Of a stretch of 32,443 bases of DNA, positions 26,193-32,443 are shown one piece after another. The notes beneath the pieces are model-generated. The model was not told the DNA's origin and made no database searches. It was given only the letters and a program-made list of their open reading frames with translations. Origin of the DNA: Bacteroidales bacterium (lineage in GTDB: Bacteria; Bacteroidota; Bacteroidia; Bacteroidales; Muribaculaceae); the NCBI GenBank assembly GCA_014800385.1, contig JAAVGE010000045.1:1-32443 (forward strand), read 5' to 3'. Position 1 is the first letter of the stretch. Each line of letters starts with the position of its first letter. The position numbers and the translations under genes are program-made.

Positions 26193-27440
26193 ATGGCAAA
26201 AGTAAAACCGTTCCGTGGCATCCGCCCACCCAAATCAATGGTCACCAAGGTGGCATCACGCCCCTACGACGTACTTAACTCCGAAGAGGCACGCGCCGAA
26301 GCCGAGGGTAACGAAAAATCACTCTACCACATCATCAAGCCTGAGATTGACTTTGAACCGGGCACTGATGAACATGACCCCAAGGTGTATGACAAAGCGG
26401 TGGAAAACTTCACCTCATTCCGCAAAAATGGCTGGCTGGTGCAGGATGACAAGGATCATTATTATATCTACGCCCAGACCATGGACGGCAGAACGCAATA
26501 TGGCATTGTGGTGGCTGCCAACGTGGATGACTACATGAACAACCGCATCAAGAAACACGAACTCACCCGACGCGACAAGGAGGAGGACCGCATGAAGCAT
26601 GTCCGCATCAACAACGCCAACATCGAGCCGGTGTTCTTCGCCTTCCCCGATAACGAGAAATTGCAGGAGATTATTTCAACCGTCACCGCAGGCACTCCTG
26701 AATATGACTTCGTGGCTGAAGATGGTTTCGGTCACCACTTCTGGGTGATTGACAACGACGAGATGATCAAGACCATCACCGAGGAATTTGAAAAAATCCC
26801 CTACCTCTATATCGCTGACGGTCACCACCGTACCGCCGCTGCGGCTCTTGTGGGCAATGAGAAAGCAAAGGCTAACCCCAACCACAAAGGTGATGAGGAA
26901 TATAACTATTTCCTCGCTGTGGCTTTCCCGGCATCTCACCTCAAAATCATTGACTACAACCGTGTGGTTAAGGATCTGAACGGCAACACTCCTGAGCAGT
27001 TCCTTGAGAAGTTAGCCGAGAACTTCATTGTGGAGCCTAAAGGTGAAGATATTTATTCACCCTCCGGGCTGCATAACTTCTCACTTTATCTCGGTGGCAA
27101 ATGGTATTCGCTGACCGCCAAAGAAGGACGATACAACGATGCCGACCCCATCGGCGTGCTTGACGTTACCATCTCCAGCGACCTCATCCTGCGTGACATC
27201 CTCGGCATCACCGACCTGCGCTCAGACAAACGCATTGACTTCGTCGGTGGCATACGTGGCTTAGGCGAACTCAAACGTCGCGTTGACTCAGGCGAGATGG
27301 CAATGGCGCTGGCTCTGTATCCCGTGACCATGCAGCAACTGATGGACATCGCCGACACCGGCAACATCATGCCCCCGAAAACCACCTGGTTTGAACCCAA
27401 ACTCCGTTCCGGATTGGTGATACACCATCTTGAAGATTAA
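26193..27440 (+). CDS. DUF1015 family protein
   Basis: A 415-residue cytoplasmic protein of the DUF1015 family, whose biochemical role is not established. The diagnostic features are the N-terminal VKPFRGIRPPKSMVTKVASR followed by PYDVLNSEEA, the motif YIADGHHRTAAAALVGNEK, and the C-terminal FVGGIRGLGELKRRVDSGEM. It begins 20 bases after purA and is probably in the same transcript, which ends at the long palindromic terminator starting 15 bases downstream. In other bacteria the family is often near serine-biosynthesis genes; that context is not seen here. Confidence 0.9.
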   Translation: MAKVKPFRGIRPPKSMVTKVASRPYDVLNSEEARAEAEGNEKSLYHIIKPEIDFEPGTDEHDPKVYDKAVENFTSFRKNGWLVQDDKDHYYIYAQTMDGRTQYGIVVAANVDDYMNNRIKKHELTRRDKEEDRMKHVRINNANIEPVFFAFPDNEKLQEIISTVTAGTPEYDFVAEDGFGHHFWVIDNDEMIKTITEEFEKIPYLYIADGHHRTAAAALVGNEKAKANPNHKGDEEYNYFLAVAFPASHLKIIDYNRVVKDLNGNTPEQFLEKLAENFIVEPKGEDIYSPSGLHNFSLYLGGKWYSLTAKEGRYNDADPIGVLDVTISSDLILRDILGITDLRSDKRIDFVGGIRGLGELKRRVDSGEMAMALALYPVTMQQLMDIADTGNIMPPKTTWFEPKLRSGLVIHHLED

Positions 27441-27454
27441 CAAGTTGATAAAAC

Positions 27455-27494
27455 AAAAATTCAGGCTGCATCAGTTGATGCAGCCTGAATTTTT
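27455..27494 (+). terminator. Perfect 19-base-pair palindromic terminator
   Basis: Bases 27455-27473 and 27476-27494 are exact reverse complements, outer ends AAAAATTCAGG and CCTGAATTTTT, so the hairpin works in both directions. It starts 15 bases after the DUF1015 stop. The right arm is also the left end of the dispersed repeat. Confidence 0.88.
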
Positions 27495-27585
27495 ATGTGT
27501 TGCGCGTTCATGGACAGTGATGTATATTCGGCGGATGCTCCAGGGAGCATCCCTACCATCTTGACAATCAACGCATTAACCCTGT
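27476..27585. repeat. Dispersed repeat, copy A
   Basis: About 110 bases that recur at 32195-32306 with few differences. Shared blocks include TTCATGGACAGTGATGTATA, TTCGGCGGATGCTCCAG, AGCATCCCTAC and CAATCAACGCATTAA. An internal dyad, GGATGCTCC (27533-27541) against GGAGCATCC (27544-27552), can form a hairpin. No open reading frame of note. It lies between purA-DUF1015 and the convergent folE gene. Confidence 0.85.
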
Positions 27586-27587
27586 AG

Positions 27588-27607
27588 GGCTGCTCCATGG
27601 AGCAGCC
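27588..27607. repeat. 20-base perfect palindrome
   Basis: GGCTGCTCCATGGAGCAGCC at 27588-27607 is exactly self-complementary. It lies just right of the dispersed repeat and resembles that repeat's own GCTCC/GGAGC dyad, so it may be a further module of the same family; it is not present in copy B. Confidence 0.7.
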
Positions 27608-27626
27608 GCATAATCCTGAATACAGC

Positions 27627-27654
27627 GAGGGTGCGCCTATTTTGACACACCCTC
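27627..27654 (+). terminator. Hairpin with T-tract
   Basis: GAGGGTG (27627-27633) pairs with CACCCTC (27648-27654) and is followed on the plus strand by CTCTTTTTATTT. Orientation favours stopping plus-strand transcription before the convergent folE; on the minus strand there is no T-run after it. Confidence 0.5.
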
Positions 27655-27684
27655 CTCTTTTTATTTGTATTGAATCTCCTTGTT

Positions 27685-28269
27685 TTAATGCTTTAGCGAC
27701 TCGAAGAAATCAGCACGCAGGGTGGCATCGGTTGAGAACAGACCGGTATCATGTATGGTCACCGTTGAAGAATCCTGTTTCTCCACACCACGCATCTTCA
27801 TGCAAAGATGTTCGGCCTTACATACCACAATAACACCTTTTGCGGAGAGTGCCTTGTTCACGGCATCGCACACCTCGGCGGTCAACCGCTCCTGAACCTG
27901 CAGACGACGGGCAACCACATTCACCAATCGGGCAAGTTTACTCAGCCCAACCATCTTGCTGTCAGGGATATAGCCGATTGACACCTTTCCGAAGAACGGA
28001 AGAATGTGATGCTCGCAAAAAGAGTAGAATTCAATATCCTTGACCACAACCATGCGCGAACCGCCATCCTCGAATATTGCCTGTGTCAACACCTCCTGCG
28101 GATTCTGACCATAGCCTTGTGTGGCGAAGAGCATGGCCTTGGCGGCACGCTCCGGTGTTTTAAGCAGACCCTCACGCTGAGGGTCATCGCCTAAAAGTTC
28201 AATAATTTTTTTAAAATGATAGGCAAGAGCCTCGGTTTTATCCTGATTATCCTTGCTTGATGAACTCAT
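27685..28269 (-). CDS. folE: GTP cyclohydrolase I
   Basis: FolE converts GTP to dihydroneopterin triphosphate, the entry to folate and other pterins. Zinc ligands are visible: Cys85 and His88 in SFCEHHILPF and Cys156 in AEHLCMKMRG, matching C110, H113 and C181 of E. coli. The blocks VGLSKLARLVNVVARRLQVQ and VTIHDTGLFS are typical. The start at 28269 (MSSSSKDN) gives 194 residues, a normal length; the longer open frame upstream overlaps the SPOR gene and is rejected. It begins seven bases after the SPOR-gene stop, so both share a transcript. Confidence 0.95.
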   Translation of the reverse strand: MSSSSKDNQDKTEALAYHFKKIIELLGDDPQREGLLKTPERAAKAMLFATQGYGQNPQEVLTQAIFEDGGSRMVVVKDIEFYSFCEHHILPFFGKVSIGYIPDSKMVGLSKLARLVNVVARRLQVQERLTAEVCDAVNKALSAKGVIVVCKAEHLCMKMRGVEKQDSSTVTIHDTGLFSTDATLRADFFESLKH

Positions 28270-28276
28270 CTGTAGT

Positions 28277-28765
28277 TTATTTATTGATACGGTCACGCAC
28301 CACGCGCACCTCTCGGGAGATATTGGGGAAATAATGTTTGATTTCGGCGGCAGCAGCCTCAGCATCACTCTCTGAACGGAAATCACCCACACGGAGTCGC
28401 CAGTATGGAGCCTCGTAGGTTACGTATGTTGCCAGGTGAGGCAGTTGTTCGCGTATGGCTATAGCCTTGGAACGCGCCTCGTCCTTGGCTGTTCGGGCGT
28501 TGTTATCGGCAAACACCTGCACACGGTATCCTCCCGTTACCACCGGTGTCTGCTCAACTGTTTCAGGTTGCTCGACAATACGGTCAGTCACACTGCTGAC
28601 CTCTGCCTTGCCTACCAGTCGCGCTTCAAGCGCCGAGGGCTGAACCACGGTGATTACCGAATCCTGCTCGATGAGTTGCATGACTCTGGGTACCTCACCC
28701 TTAAACATGAAAGGTAACGACAGCATGACGGCTGCGATAAAAACGGATTTAACGGGAGTTGCCAT
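28277..28765 (-). CDS. SPOR-domain membrane protein
   Basis: A short N-terminal hydrophobic segment (SVFIAAVMLSLPFMF) anchors or exports the protein, followed by a low-complexity linker and a C-terminal SPOR domain (residues about 85-160: GGYRVQVFADNNARTAKDEA, then YWRLRVGDFRSESDAEAA). SPOR domains bind glycan strands of peptidoglycan that lack stem peptides, usually at the division site. ATG at 28765 is preferred over a TTG two codons upstream. It sits between tpiA and folE on the minus strand, as I recall for other Bacteroidales. Element R4 fills its upstream region. Confidence 0.88.
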   Translation of the reverse strand: MATPVKSVFIAAVMLSLPFMFKGEVPRVMQLIEQDSVITVVQPSALEARLVGKAEVSSVTDRIVEQPETVEQTPVVTGGYRVQVFADNNARTAKDEARSKAIAIREQLPHLATYVTYEAPYWRLRVGDFRSESDAEAAAAEIKHYFPNISREVRVVRDRINK

Positions 28766-28771
28766 ATTCAA

Positions 28772-28894
28772 AGAGTGTGTTTATAATAAAGAAGTCGTTT
28801 AAACTTTTTCAGGATTAATGAAGAGAACCTTGAAGAAAATCCTTTTTAACGATTAATTTATTTTCGTAAAAAGTTTAGACGACTTAATTATAAA
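28772..28894. repeat. Palindromic element R4
   Basis: The left arm (28780-28810) and right arm (28867-28894) are imperfect inverted repeats, both containing AAGTCGT or its complement and AAACTTTTT on the matching strand, with a three-base indel. The first bases, AGAGTGTGTTTA at 28772-28783, equal the left end of R3. The interior does not contain the shared core stem-loop. The right arm runs into the tpiA terminator. Confidence 0.65.
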
Positions 28895-28926
28895 GGGGTG
28901 ATGAACATTGGCTCACCGCCCCTTTA
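28891..28926 (-). terminator. Terminator of tpiA
   Basis: TAAAGGGG (28891-28898) pairs with CCCCTTTA (28919-28926), extended by GTGA/TCAC inside with a small bulge. On the minus strand it follows the tpiA stop by 21 bases and continues into TAATTAAG. It probably separates tpiA from the SPOR-folE pair. Confidence 0.75.
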
Positions 28927-28947
28927 TTATAAAGTGTACGGGTTTAC

Positions 28948-29703
28948 TTAGAATGCGTTAACAATACCCATGAATGAAGCGCAGTCAAGTGATGCACCAC
29001 CAATCAAACCACCGTCAACGTCGGGTTTAGCGAACAGAGCGGCTGCGTTTGAAGGTTTGCAACTGCCACCGTAGAGGATTGAGGTGTTGTCTGCAACTTC
29101 CTTGCCATATTTTTCTGCGATCACGCTGCGGATGAATGCGTGCATTTCCTGAGCCTGGTCGTCGGTAGCGGTTTTGCCGGTACCGATAGCCCATACGGGT
29201 TCGTAAGCGAGGATTACTTTGCCGAATTCTTCAGCAGAGAGGTTGAAGAGTGCTTCTTCAATCTGTTTCTTTACAACTTCGAAGTGAGTTTCGTTTTCAC
29301 GTTCTTCAAGCACTTCGCCGATGCAGAAGATGGGAGTGAGGTTATTTTCGAAGGCGAGAGCGAGTTTCTCACGGAGAGTTTCAGAGGTCTCACCATAGTA
29401 CTGGCGACGTTCAGAGTGACCGAGGATCACGTAAGTAGCACCGGTTGAGGCAACCATTGATGCTGACACTTCACCGGTGTAGGCACCGCTTTTGTGGTCA
29501 GCGCAGTTTTCTGCACCCAGACCAAGTTTGTTCTGGTCGATTTCAGCGTTGATTGAAGCCAGATGGGTGAAGGGTACACAGATGATTACATCACATTTGG
29601 GAGTTGCGCCTTTGAGCGCTTCGTTTACTTCTTTTGCAAGAGCCACACCTTCCTGAAGGGTGGTGTTCATTTTCCAGTTACCTGCAACAATATTTTTTCT
29701 CAT
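28948..29703 (-). CDS. tpiA: Triosephosphate isomerase
   Basis: Interconverts dihydroxyacetone phosphate and glyceraldehyde 3-phosphate in glycolysis. All catalytic residues are present: Lys11 in GNWKMN, His96 in ILGHSERR and Glu168 in [11 protein letters not shown], together with the phosphate-binding [10 protein letters not shown] and GLIGGASL. Length 251 residues is standard. Its codon use is visibly biased, as expected for a highly expressed gene. It has its own promoter (-7 box at 29733-29740) and terminator. Confidence 0.98.
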   Translation of the reverse strand: MRKNIVAGNWKMNTTLQEGVALAKEVNEALKGATPKCDVIICVPFTHLASINAEIDQNKLGLGAENCADHKSGAYTGEVSASMVASTGATYVILGHSERRQYYGETSETLREKLALAFENNLTPIFCIGEVLEERENETHFEVVKKQIEEALFNLSAEEFGKVILAYEPVWAIGTGKTATDDQAQEMHAFIRSVIAEKYGKEVADNTSILYGGSCKPSNAAALFAKPDVDGGLIGGASLDCASFMGIVNAF

Positions 29704-29732
29704 AATTGTAGATTGATTTTTGATTTATGCTG

Positions 29733-29762
29733 CAAATTTACGACTTTTTTTTCGTAAGTTTG
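29733..29762. promoter_or_regulatory. Back-to-back -7 boxes for tpiA and the sigma-factor operon side
   Basis: Minus strand: TAAATTTG at 29733-29740 reads toward tpiA, 29 bases before its start. Plus strand: TAAGTTTG at 29755-29762 reads rightward, about 135 bases before the next gene. Both fit TAnnTTTG exactly. Neither has a TTG at the right distance. The two boxes are 14 bases apart, so the polymerases would compete. Confidence 0.45.
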
Positions 29763-29832
29763 CTTTTTTACGCCACGTATTGAGGCTCAGCATGGGTTGG
29801 CAAATGTTAAAGATTGTAAATACAGCACCCCG

Positions 29833-29860
29833 TTGCAACCTTTCGGCTCACCCCTGCGTC
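29833..29860 (+). promoter_or_regulatory. Candidate ECF sigma-factor promoter
   Basis: TTGCAACC at 29833-29840, a 16-base spacer and CGTC at 29857-29860 have the AAC / CGTC form of many ECF-sigma promoters. It lies 37 bases before the first gene of an operon that encodes an ECF sigma factor, so autoregulation is the natural reading. Inference from pattern and position only. Confidence 0.5.
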
Positions 29861-29897
29861 AAAGAGAAAAACAAAACCAATAACAACGATAAACAAC

Positions 29898-30641
29898 ATG
29901 AAGAAAAGCATTTTAATTTTACCTTTTTTCGCACTGGCAACGTTACTGAGCAGTTGCGATAATGATTCGGATTATGCCGAATACCGCGAGCCGCAGGTCG
30001 ATGTTGAGGAAATCTCCCGGGCTGTCAACGACGCTATGCGTGAGGCTTTTGCTGACTCCCGATTCAACGACACTATCTTCAACTGTGCCGATGATGAAAT
30101 GACCAAGTCGATTATGATTACAGCAAGCGACTCTACCGCAACCTCAATGGTCATCACCAAAATGCCTGAAATAAAGGTCAGCGTCACCAACAACGACAAC
30201 GGTTGGATTGACCTGAAAAAGGAGAAAAACGAGAAACGCAGCATTGTGGCAATAGTAAGCGTCATCGCTCCCTGCCTGATGCTTGTGGCAATAGCGGCAA
30301 TGGTTCTGCTGTTCTTCTACGGTAAAATCCGCAACCGCAACAGGGTGATTGAGAAAGCCATTGAAGCCAACTATCAACTCCCGGTGGAATTCTACACTAA
30401 CTCCGGCAATCAGACAAACCCGGTAAACGAAATCAAAACCCCACCGACCGACGGTAGCGTGCCCCCTCCTCTACCCCGCAATGAACGCCTGCGCGTCAGC
30501 GGTATGCGTCTGGTGGCCATCGGACTGGGTCTGATAATCATGCTCGGTGTGTGGGGTGGAATGAATGCAGCCGTTATAGGCATCATACCCCTGCTTATCG
30601 GAGGCTCATATCTGGCAAACTACTATAATATATTGAAATAA
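29898..30641 (+). CDS. Membrane lipoprotein of DUF6249 type, sigma-operon member
   Basis: A lipoprotein-like signal with LLSSC (cysteine 20) begins the protein. A polar, acidic region (residues about 21-115) follows, then a transmembrane segment (VSVIAPCLMLVAIAAMVLLF), a basic cytoplasmic-type linker with PPTDGSVPPPLPR, and two further hydrophobic stretches near the end (LVAIGLGLIIMLGVWGGMNA and IGIIPLLIGGSYL). The C-terminal part resembles DUF6249. No enzymatic motif is visible. It precedes the ECF sigma gene by 14 bases, so it may take part in envelope sensing or sigma control; this is inference from context. Confidence 0.75.
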   Translation: MKKSILILPFFALATLLSSCDNDSDYAEYREPQVDVEEISRAVNDAMREAFADSRFNDTIFNCADDEMTKSIMITASDSTATSMVITKMPEIKVSVTNNDNGWIDLKKEKNEKRSIVAIVSVIAPCLMLVAIAAMVLLFFYGKIRNRNRVIEKAIEANYQLPVEFYTNSGNQTNPVNEIKTPPTDGSVPPPLPRNERLRVSGMRLVAIGLGLIIMLGVWGGMNAAVIGIIPLLIGGSYLANYYNILK

Positions 30642-30655
30642 TCCTGTCTCAACAG

Positions 30656-31186
30656 ATGTTGTCGAAGATTGAAGAACTCTCACTGATAGCCCGATGCATC
30701 GCGACCGACAATCGCGATGCCTTCGGGCAGTTGGTGGTGGAATATGAGGGAGGGCTGCGGCGCTTCCTCTATAACCTCACCGGTGGAGACGCTTCTCTGA
30801 CCGACGACCTGGCTCAGGAAACATTTCTGAAAGCCTATCTGTCCATACGCTCGTTCAAAGGTATTTCGCGCTTCAAGACGTGGCTCTACCGCATTGCCTA
30901 CAACGAATTCGTCACCTACCGCCGCAAGTATGCGCCCGAGGTTGCCGTTGAGGAAATATATGCTGGAGATGAGCCTGCCCACACCCCTGTCTCAAGTAAC
31001 GATATATCTATGGACCTGCAGACAGCCCTGTCACAACTGCCTGACACTGAACGAACCATAGTTTTGCTTTTCTACATGGAGGATCTACCCATAAAAAAAG
31101 TGTCACAGATTACGGGCTGTCCGGAAGGCACAGTCAAAAGTTACCTCAACCGTGCACGTACACGGCTGAGTCACCTGTTAAACTGA
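30656..31186 (+). CDS. ECF-family RNA polymerase sigma factor
   Basis: A 176-residue group IV sigma factor with only regions 2 and 4. Region 2: FGQLVVEYEGGLRRFLYNLT, then LTDDLAQETFLKAYLSIRSF and FKTWLYRIAYNEFVTYRRK, which bind core polymerase and the -10 element. Region 4: LSQLPDTERTIVLLFYMEDL, then PIKKVSQITGCPEGTVKSYL and NRARTRL, a helix-turn-helix for the -35 element. It lies between two small membrane-protein genes with gaps of 14 and 6 bases. A likely anti-sigma candidate is the downstream gene. The stimulus is unknown. Confidence 0.95.
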   Translation: MLSKIEELSLIARCIATDNRDAFGQLVVEYEGGLRRFLYNLTGGDASLTDDLAQETFLKAYLSIRSFKGISRFKTWLYRIAYNEFVTYRRKYAPEVAVEEIYAGDEPAHTPVSSNDISMDLQTALSQLPDTERTIVLLFYMEDLPIKKVSQITGCPEGTVKSYLNRARTRLSHLLN

Positions 31187-31192
31187 TATTCT

Positions 31193-31510
31193 ATGAAACA
31201 GAATGATATAGACAACCAACTTCGCGAACTGCTGAAGAAAGAGTTACCGTCGGAACGACGTGACCCCTGGTTTGTGCGCAAAACAATGAACCGCCTGCCG
31301 CAGAAAGCCACTCCGCTGTTGAGCCGATGGGAGCGACTGGCCTACTCGCTGAGCGCACTGATTCTGGTCATCCTATGGTGTGTCACTGCCGTCAACATAA
31401 TAACCAACCCCGTTCTTACGGTCAGCGCACTGATGCAGCCGGTGATTCTGACAATCATCTCGCTGATCCTCATCGGAGCAGTAGCAATTCCTTATCTGCG
31501 ACGGAATTAG
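31193..31510 (+). CDS. Small membrane protein (DUF5056-like), candidate anti-sigma factor
   Basis: A 105-residue protein with a polar, charged N-terminal half (NDIDNQLRELLKKELPSERR, DPWFVRKTMNRLP) and two hydrophobic segments (LAYSLSALILVILWCVTAVNII and ILTIISLILIGAVAIPYL). The N-terminal pattern ending in RKTMNRLP resembles DUF5056 proteins that accompany ECF sigma factors in Bacteroidetes. A short cytoplasmic N-terminus before a membrane anchor, immediately downstream of the sigma gene, is the usual layout of an anti-sigma factor, but the zinc-type anti-sigma motif is absent. It ends seven bases before the convergent Nudix gene ends. Confidence 0.75.
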   Translation: MKQNDIDNQLRELLKKELPSERRDPWFVRKTMNRLPQKATPLLSRWERLAYSLSALILVILWCVTAVNIITNPVLTVSALMQPVILTIISLILIGAVAIPYLRRN

Positions 31511-31517
31511 CCGTAAT

Positions 31518-32021
31518 TTATTCGCCGAACAACATCAGATACTCCGACTCGAAATTCGGGGTAAATACCTCCTTGCCTATATTGGCCAGTATCTCCTCAC
31601 GGCTCCAGAACCGACCGCCATCAAGTTCGTCAGAGGGTGTCGGCACTCTGTCTGTCACCACCTTGAACACATTCACCAATTCACGCTCGCGGTCTGACTC
31701 AAACACGTATCTGCGCAACATCTCCGGATCGCTTACCGTCAGTCCCAACTCCTCGCGGACCTCGCGCAGGAGTGCATCCGACACATCTTCGCCATAATCG
31801 ACATGTCCACCCACAGCGGTGTCCCATTTCCCTGGCTGAATATCTTTCCATTGCGGACGCTTCTGAAGATAGAGCCTCCCCGCAGGGTCAAAAAGATGCA
31901 GATGCACCACCGGGTGCAGCAGTTTTGATCCGTCATGACATTCACCGCGTGACGCCGATCCTATCACCTTCCCCTCTTCATCCACCACAGGGAACAACTC
32001 CAATGCATTATCCTTTCTCAT
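31518..32021 (-). CDS. Nudix hydrolase
   Basis: The Nudix box is complete: G-H-VDYG-E, then DVSDALLREVREELGL, fitting GX5EX7REUXEEXGU. The N-terminal region LFPVVDEEGKVIGSASRGEC and LQKRPQWKDIQPGKWDTAVG resemble the subgroup related to isopentenyl-diphosphate isomerase type 1 (YfcD-like). It probably hydrolyses a nucleoside-diphosphate-linked compound; the substrate cannot be told. The ATG at 32021 is chosen over an upstream TTG because a -7 box lies 19 bases upstream. Single gene, convergent with the sigma-factor operon, no hairpin in the seven-base gap. Confidence 0.92.
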   Translation of the reverse strand: MRKDNALELFPVVDEEGKVIGSASRGECHDGSKLLHPVVHLHLFDPAGRLYLQKRPQWKDIQPGKWDTAVGGHVDYGEDVSDALLREVREELGLTVSDPEMLRRYVFESDRERELVNVFKVVTDRVPTPSDELDGGRFWSREEILANIGKEVFTPNFESEYLMLFGE

Positions 32022-32039
32022 AATCTTTTTATTTAGATA

Positions 32040-32047
32040 CAAAGTTA
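32040..32047 (-). promoter_or_regulatory. -7 box of the Nudix gene
   Basis: On the minus strand TAACTTTG matches TAnnTTTG, 18 bases before the start codon. No clear -33 TTG. Confidence 0.4.
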
Positions 32048-32194
32048 CTGATAAATTCCTTTTCCGTCACGAAAACCGGATTGTTTTTTGGCATCAGAAC
32101 CCCGCGGTTTGTATGCCTTTGGACAGGAGCACAGGGGAAACAGGAGGATAGGTACGGTAAGGGTAACACCAGGCATGAGGGCTGTATCAAAAAT

Positions 32195-32306
32195 TGATGC
32201 AGCCTGAATTTATTTATGTGTTGTACGTTCATGGACAGTGATGTATATTCGGCGGATGCTCCAGAGAGCATCCCTACACTCTTTACAATCAACGCATTAA
32301 CTCTGC
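32195..32306. repeat. Dispersed repeat, copy B
   Basis: Matches 27476-27585 over its full length with scattered substitutions and a two-base insertion near the left end. The left end again forms a hairpin, here GGCTGTATCA / TGATGCAGCC with one wobble at about 32180-32204. The internal GGATGCTC/GAGCATCC dyad is kept although the loop differs. This copy lies in the 422-base gene-free stretch 32022-32443. The part 32100-32180 of that stretch is purine-rich with spaced AGG triplets but shows no recognisable feature. Confidence 0.85.
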
Positions 32307-32308
32307 AG

Positions 32309-32337
32309 GAGGCTGTCTAACAAGTTTAGGCAGCCTC
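32309..32337 (+). terminator. Hairpin terminator
   Basis: GAGGCTGTCTAA (32309-32320) pairs with TTAGGCAGCCTC (32326-32337) with a single G-T wobble and a five-base loop, followed by TTTCTCTTTATT. No gene in view ends just before it on the plus strand, so it may insulate the gene to the right of the window. Confidence 0.65.
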
Positions 32338-32365
32338 TTTCTCTTTATTGCACAGGCAAAAAAAT

Positions 32366-32400
32366 AAGGCTTTCATGCTGAATTTCAGCGGGAAAGCCTT
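32366..32400. other. Strong two-part hairpin
   Basis: AAGGCTTTC (32366-32374) pairs with GAAAGCCTT (32392-32400); inside, GCTGAA (32377-32382) pairs with TTCAGC (32384-32389). Runs of A lie on its left and T on its right. It could be a terminator or, since a promoter follows at once, a regulatory structure for the next gene. Confidence 0.6.
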
Positions 32401-32429
32401 TGTTATGTCAGGGATTTTTAGTAAATTTG
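32400..32429 (+). promoter_or_regulatory. Promoter reading out of the window
   Basis: TTG at 32400-32402, a 19-base spacer and TAAATTTG at 32422-32429 match the Bacteroidales consensus. It predicts a gene starting just beyond the right edge. Confidence 0.5.
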
Positions 32430-32443
32430 GGTTGCAATTAAAC

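Noticed and set aside
32080..32190. Riboswitch or small RNA left of repeat copy B (inverted ATGCCT...AGGCAT)
   Set aside because: The six-to-seven base pairing spans about 60 bases without supporting helices, and no known riboswitch core is visible.

Overview
The window looks like chromosomal DNA of a Bacteroidales bacterium, most likely a gut Muribaculaceae-type genome (inference). The evidence is a PorE-like type IX secretion (T9SS) lipoprotein, proteins ending in T9SS-type C-terminal sorting domains, a CarboxypepD_reg/TonB-dependent receptor followed by DUF4876 and DUF6850 genes, a MurF-alanine racemase fusion next to a GSCFA gene, and repeated promoters of the Bacteroidales form TTG-N19/20-TAnnTTTG. 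I saw no rRNA, tRNA, CRISPR array or intact IS transposase.

Layout, left to right. (1) 1-3411: 3' part of prmA, an overlapping small outer-membrane-like gene, then porE. (2) 3606-8599: a tight operon of GSCFA, murF-alr, xpt and queA. (3) 8662-9621: a regulator that fuses a YtfE/RIC-type di-iron hemerythrin domain to a LuxR-type DNA-binding domain, with a perfect palindrome on its promoter. (4) 9764-11400: an AT-rich two-gene cassette on the minus strand, an AAA15/OLD-like ATPase and a TOPRIM-like DUF3226 protein, reminiscent of PARIS-type anti-phage systems. (5) 11482-12979: divergent SPFH protein and TrmH-family methyltransferase. (6) 13165-14925: a large secreted protein with a T9SS sorting tail. 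(7) 15089-22071: a four-gene outer-membrane operon of TonB-dependent receptor, DUF4876 lipoprotein, DUF6850 barrel and a stand-alone non-catalytic half of an M16 peptidase. (8) 22227-27440: CotH-family secreted protein, an unusual Fur-fold regulator, purA and a DUF1015 gene. (9) 27685-29703, minus strand: tpiA, a SPOR-domain protein and folE. (10) 29898-31510: an ECF sigma-factor operon with a candidate ECF-type promoter, then a convergent Nudix gene and a repeat-rich tail.

The most unusual structure is intergenic. Long imperfect-hairpin elements fill the gaps at 1324-1401, 3411-3604 and 12982-13167, and a looser relative lies at about 28772-28894. Two of them (3411-3604 and 12982-13167) share a conserved core around a short stem-loop whose six stem base pairs differ between copies yet stay fully complementary, while the outer arms differ. 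A second dispersed repeat of about 110 bp occurs at 27476-27585 and 32195-32306.

Functionally the window mixes housekeeping genes (cell wall, purine, queuosine, folate, glycolysis) with envelope and secretion genes (PorE, T9SS cargo, TonB uptake operon, ECF regulation) and one accessory module that is probably defensive. All family assignments are from reading the sequence; no database search was run.
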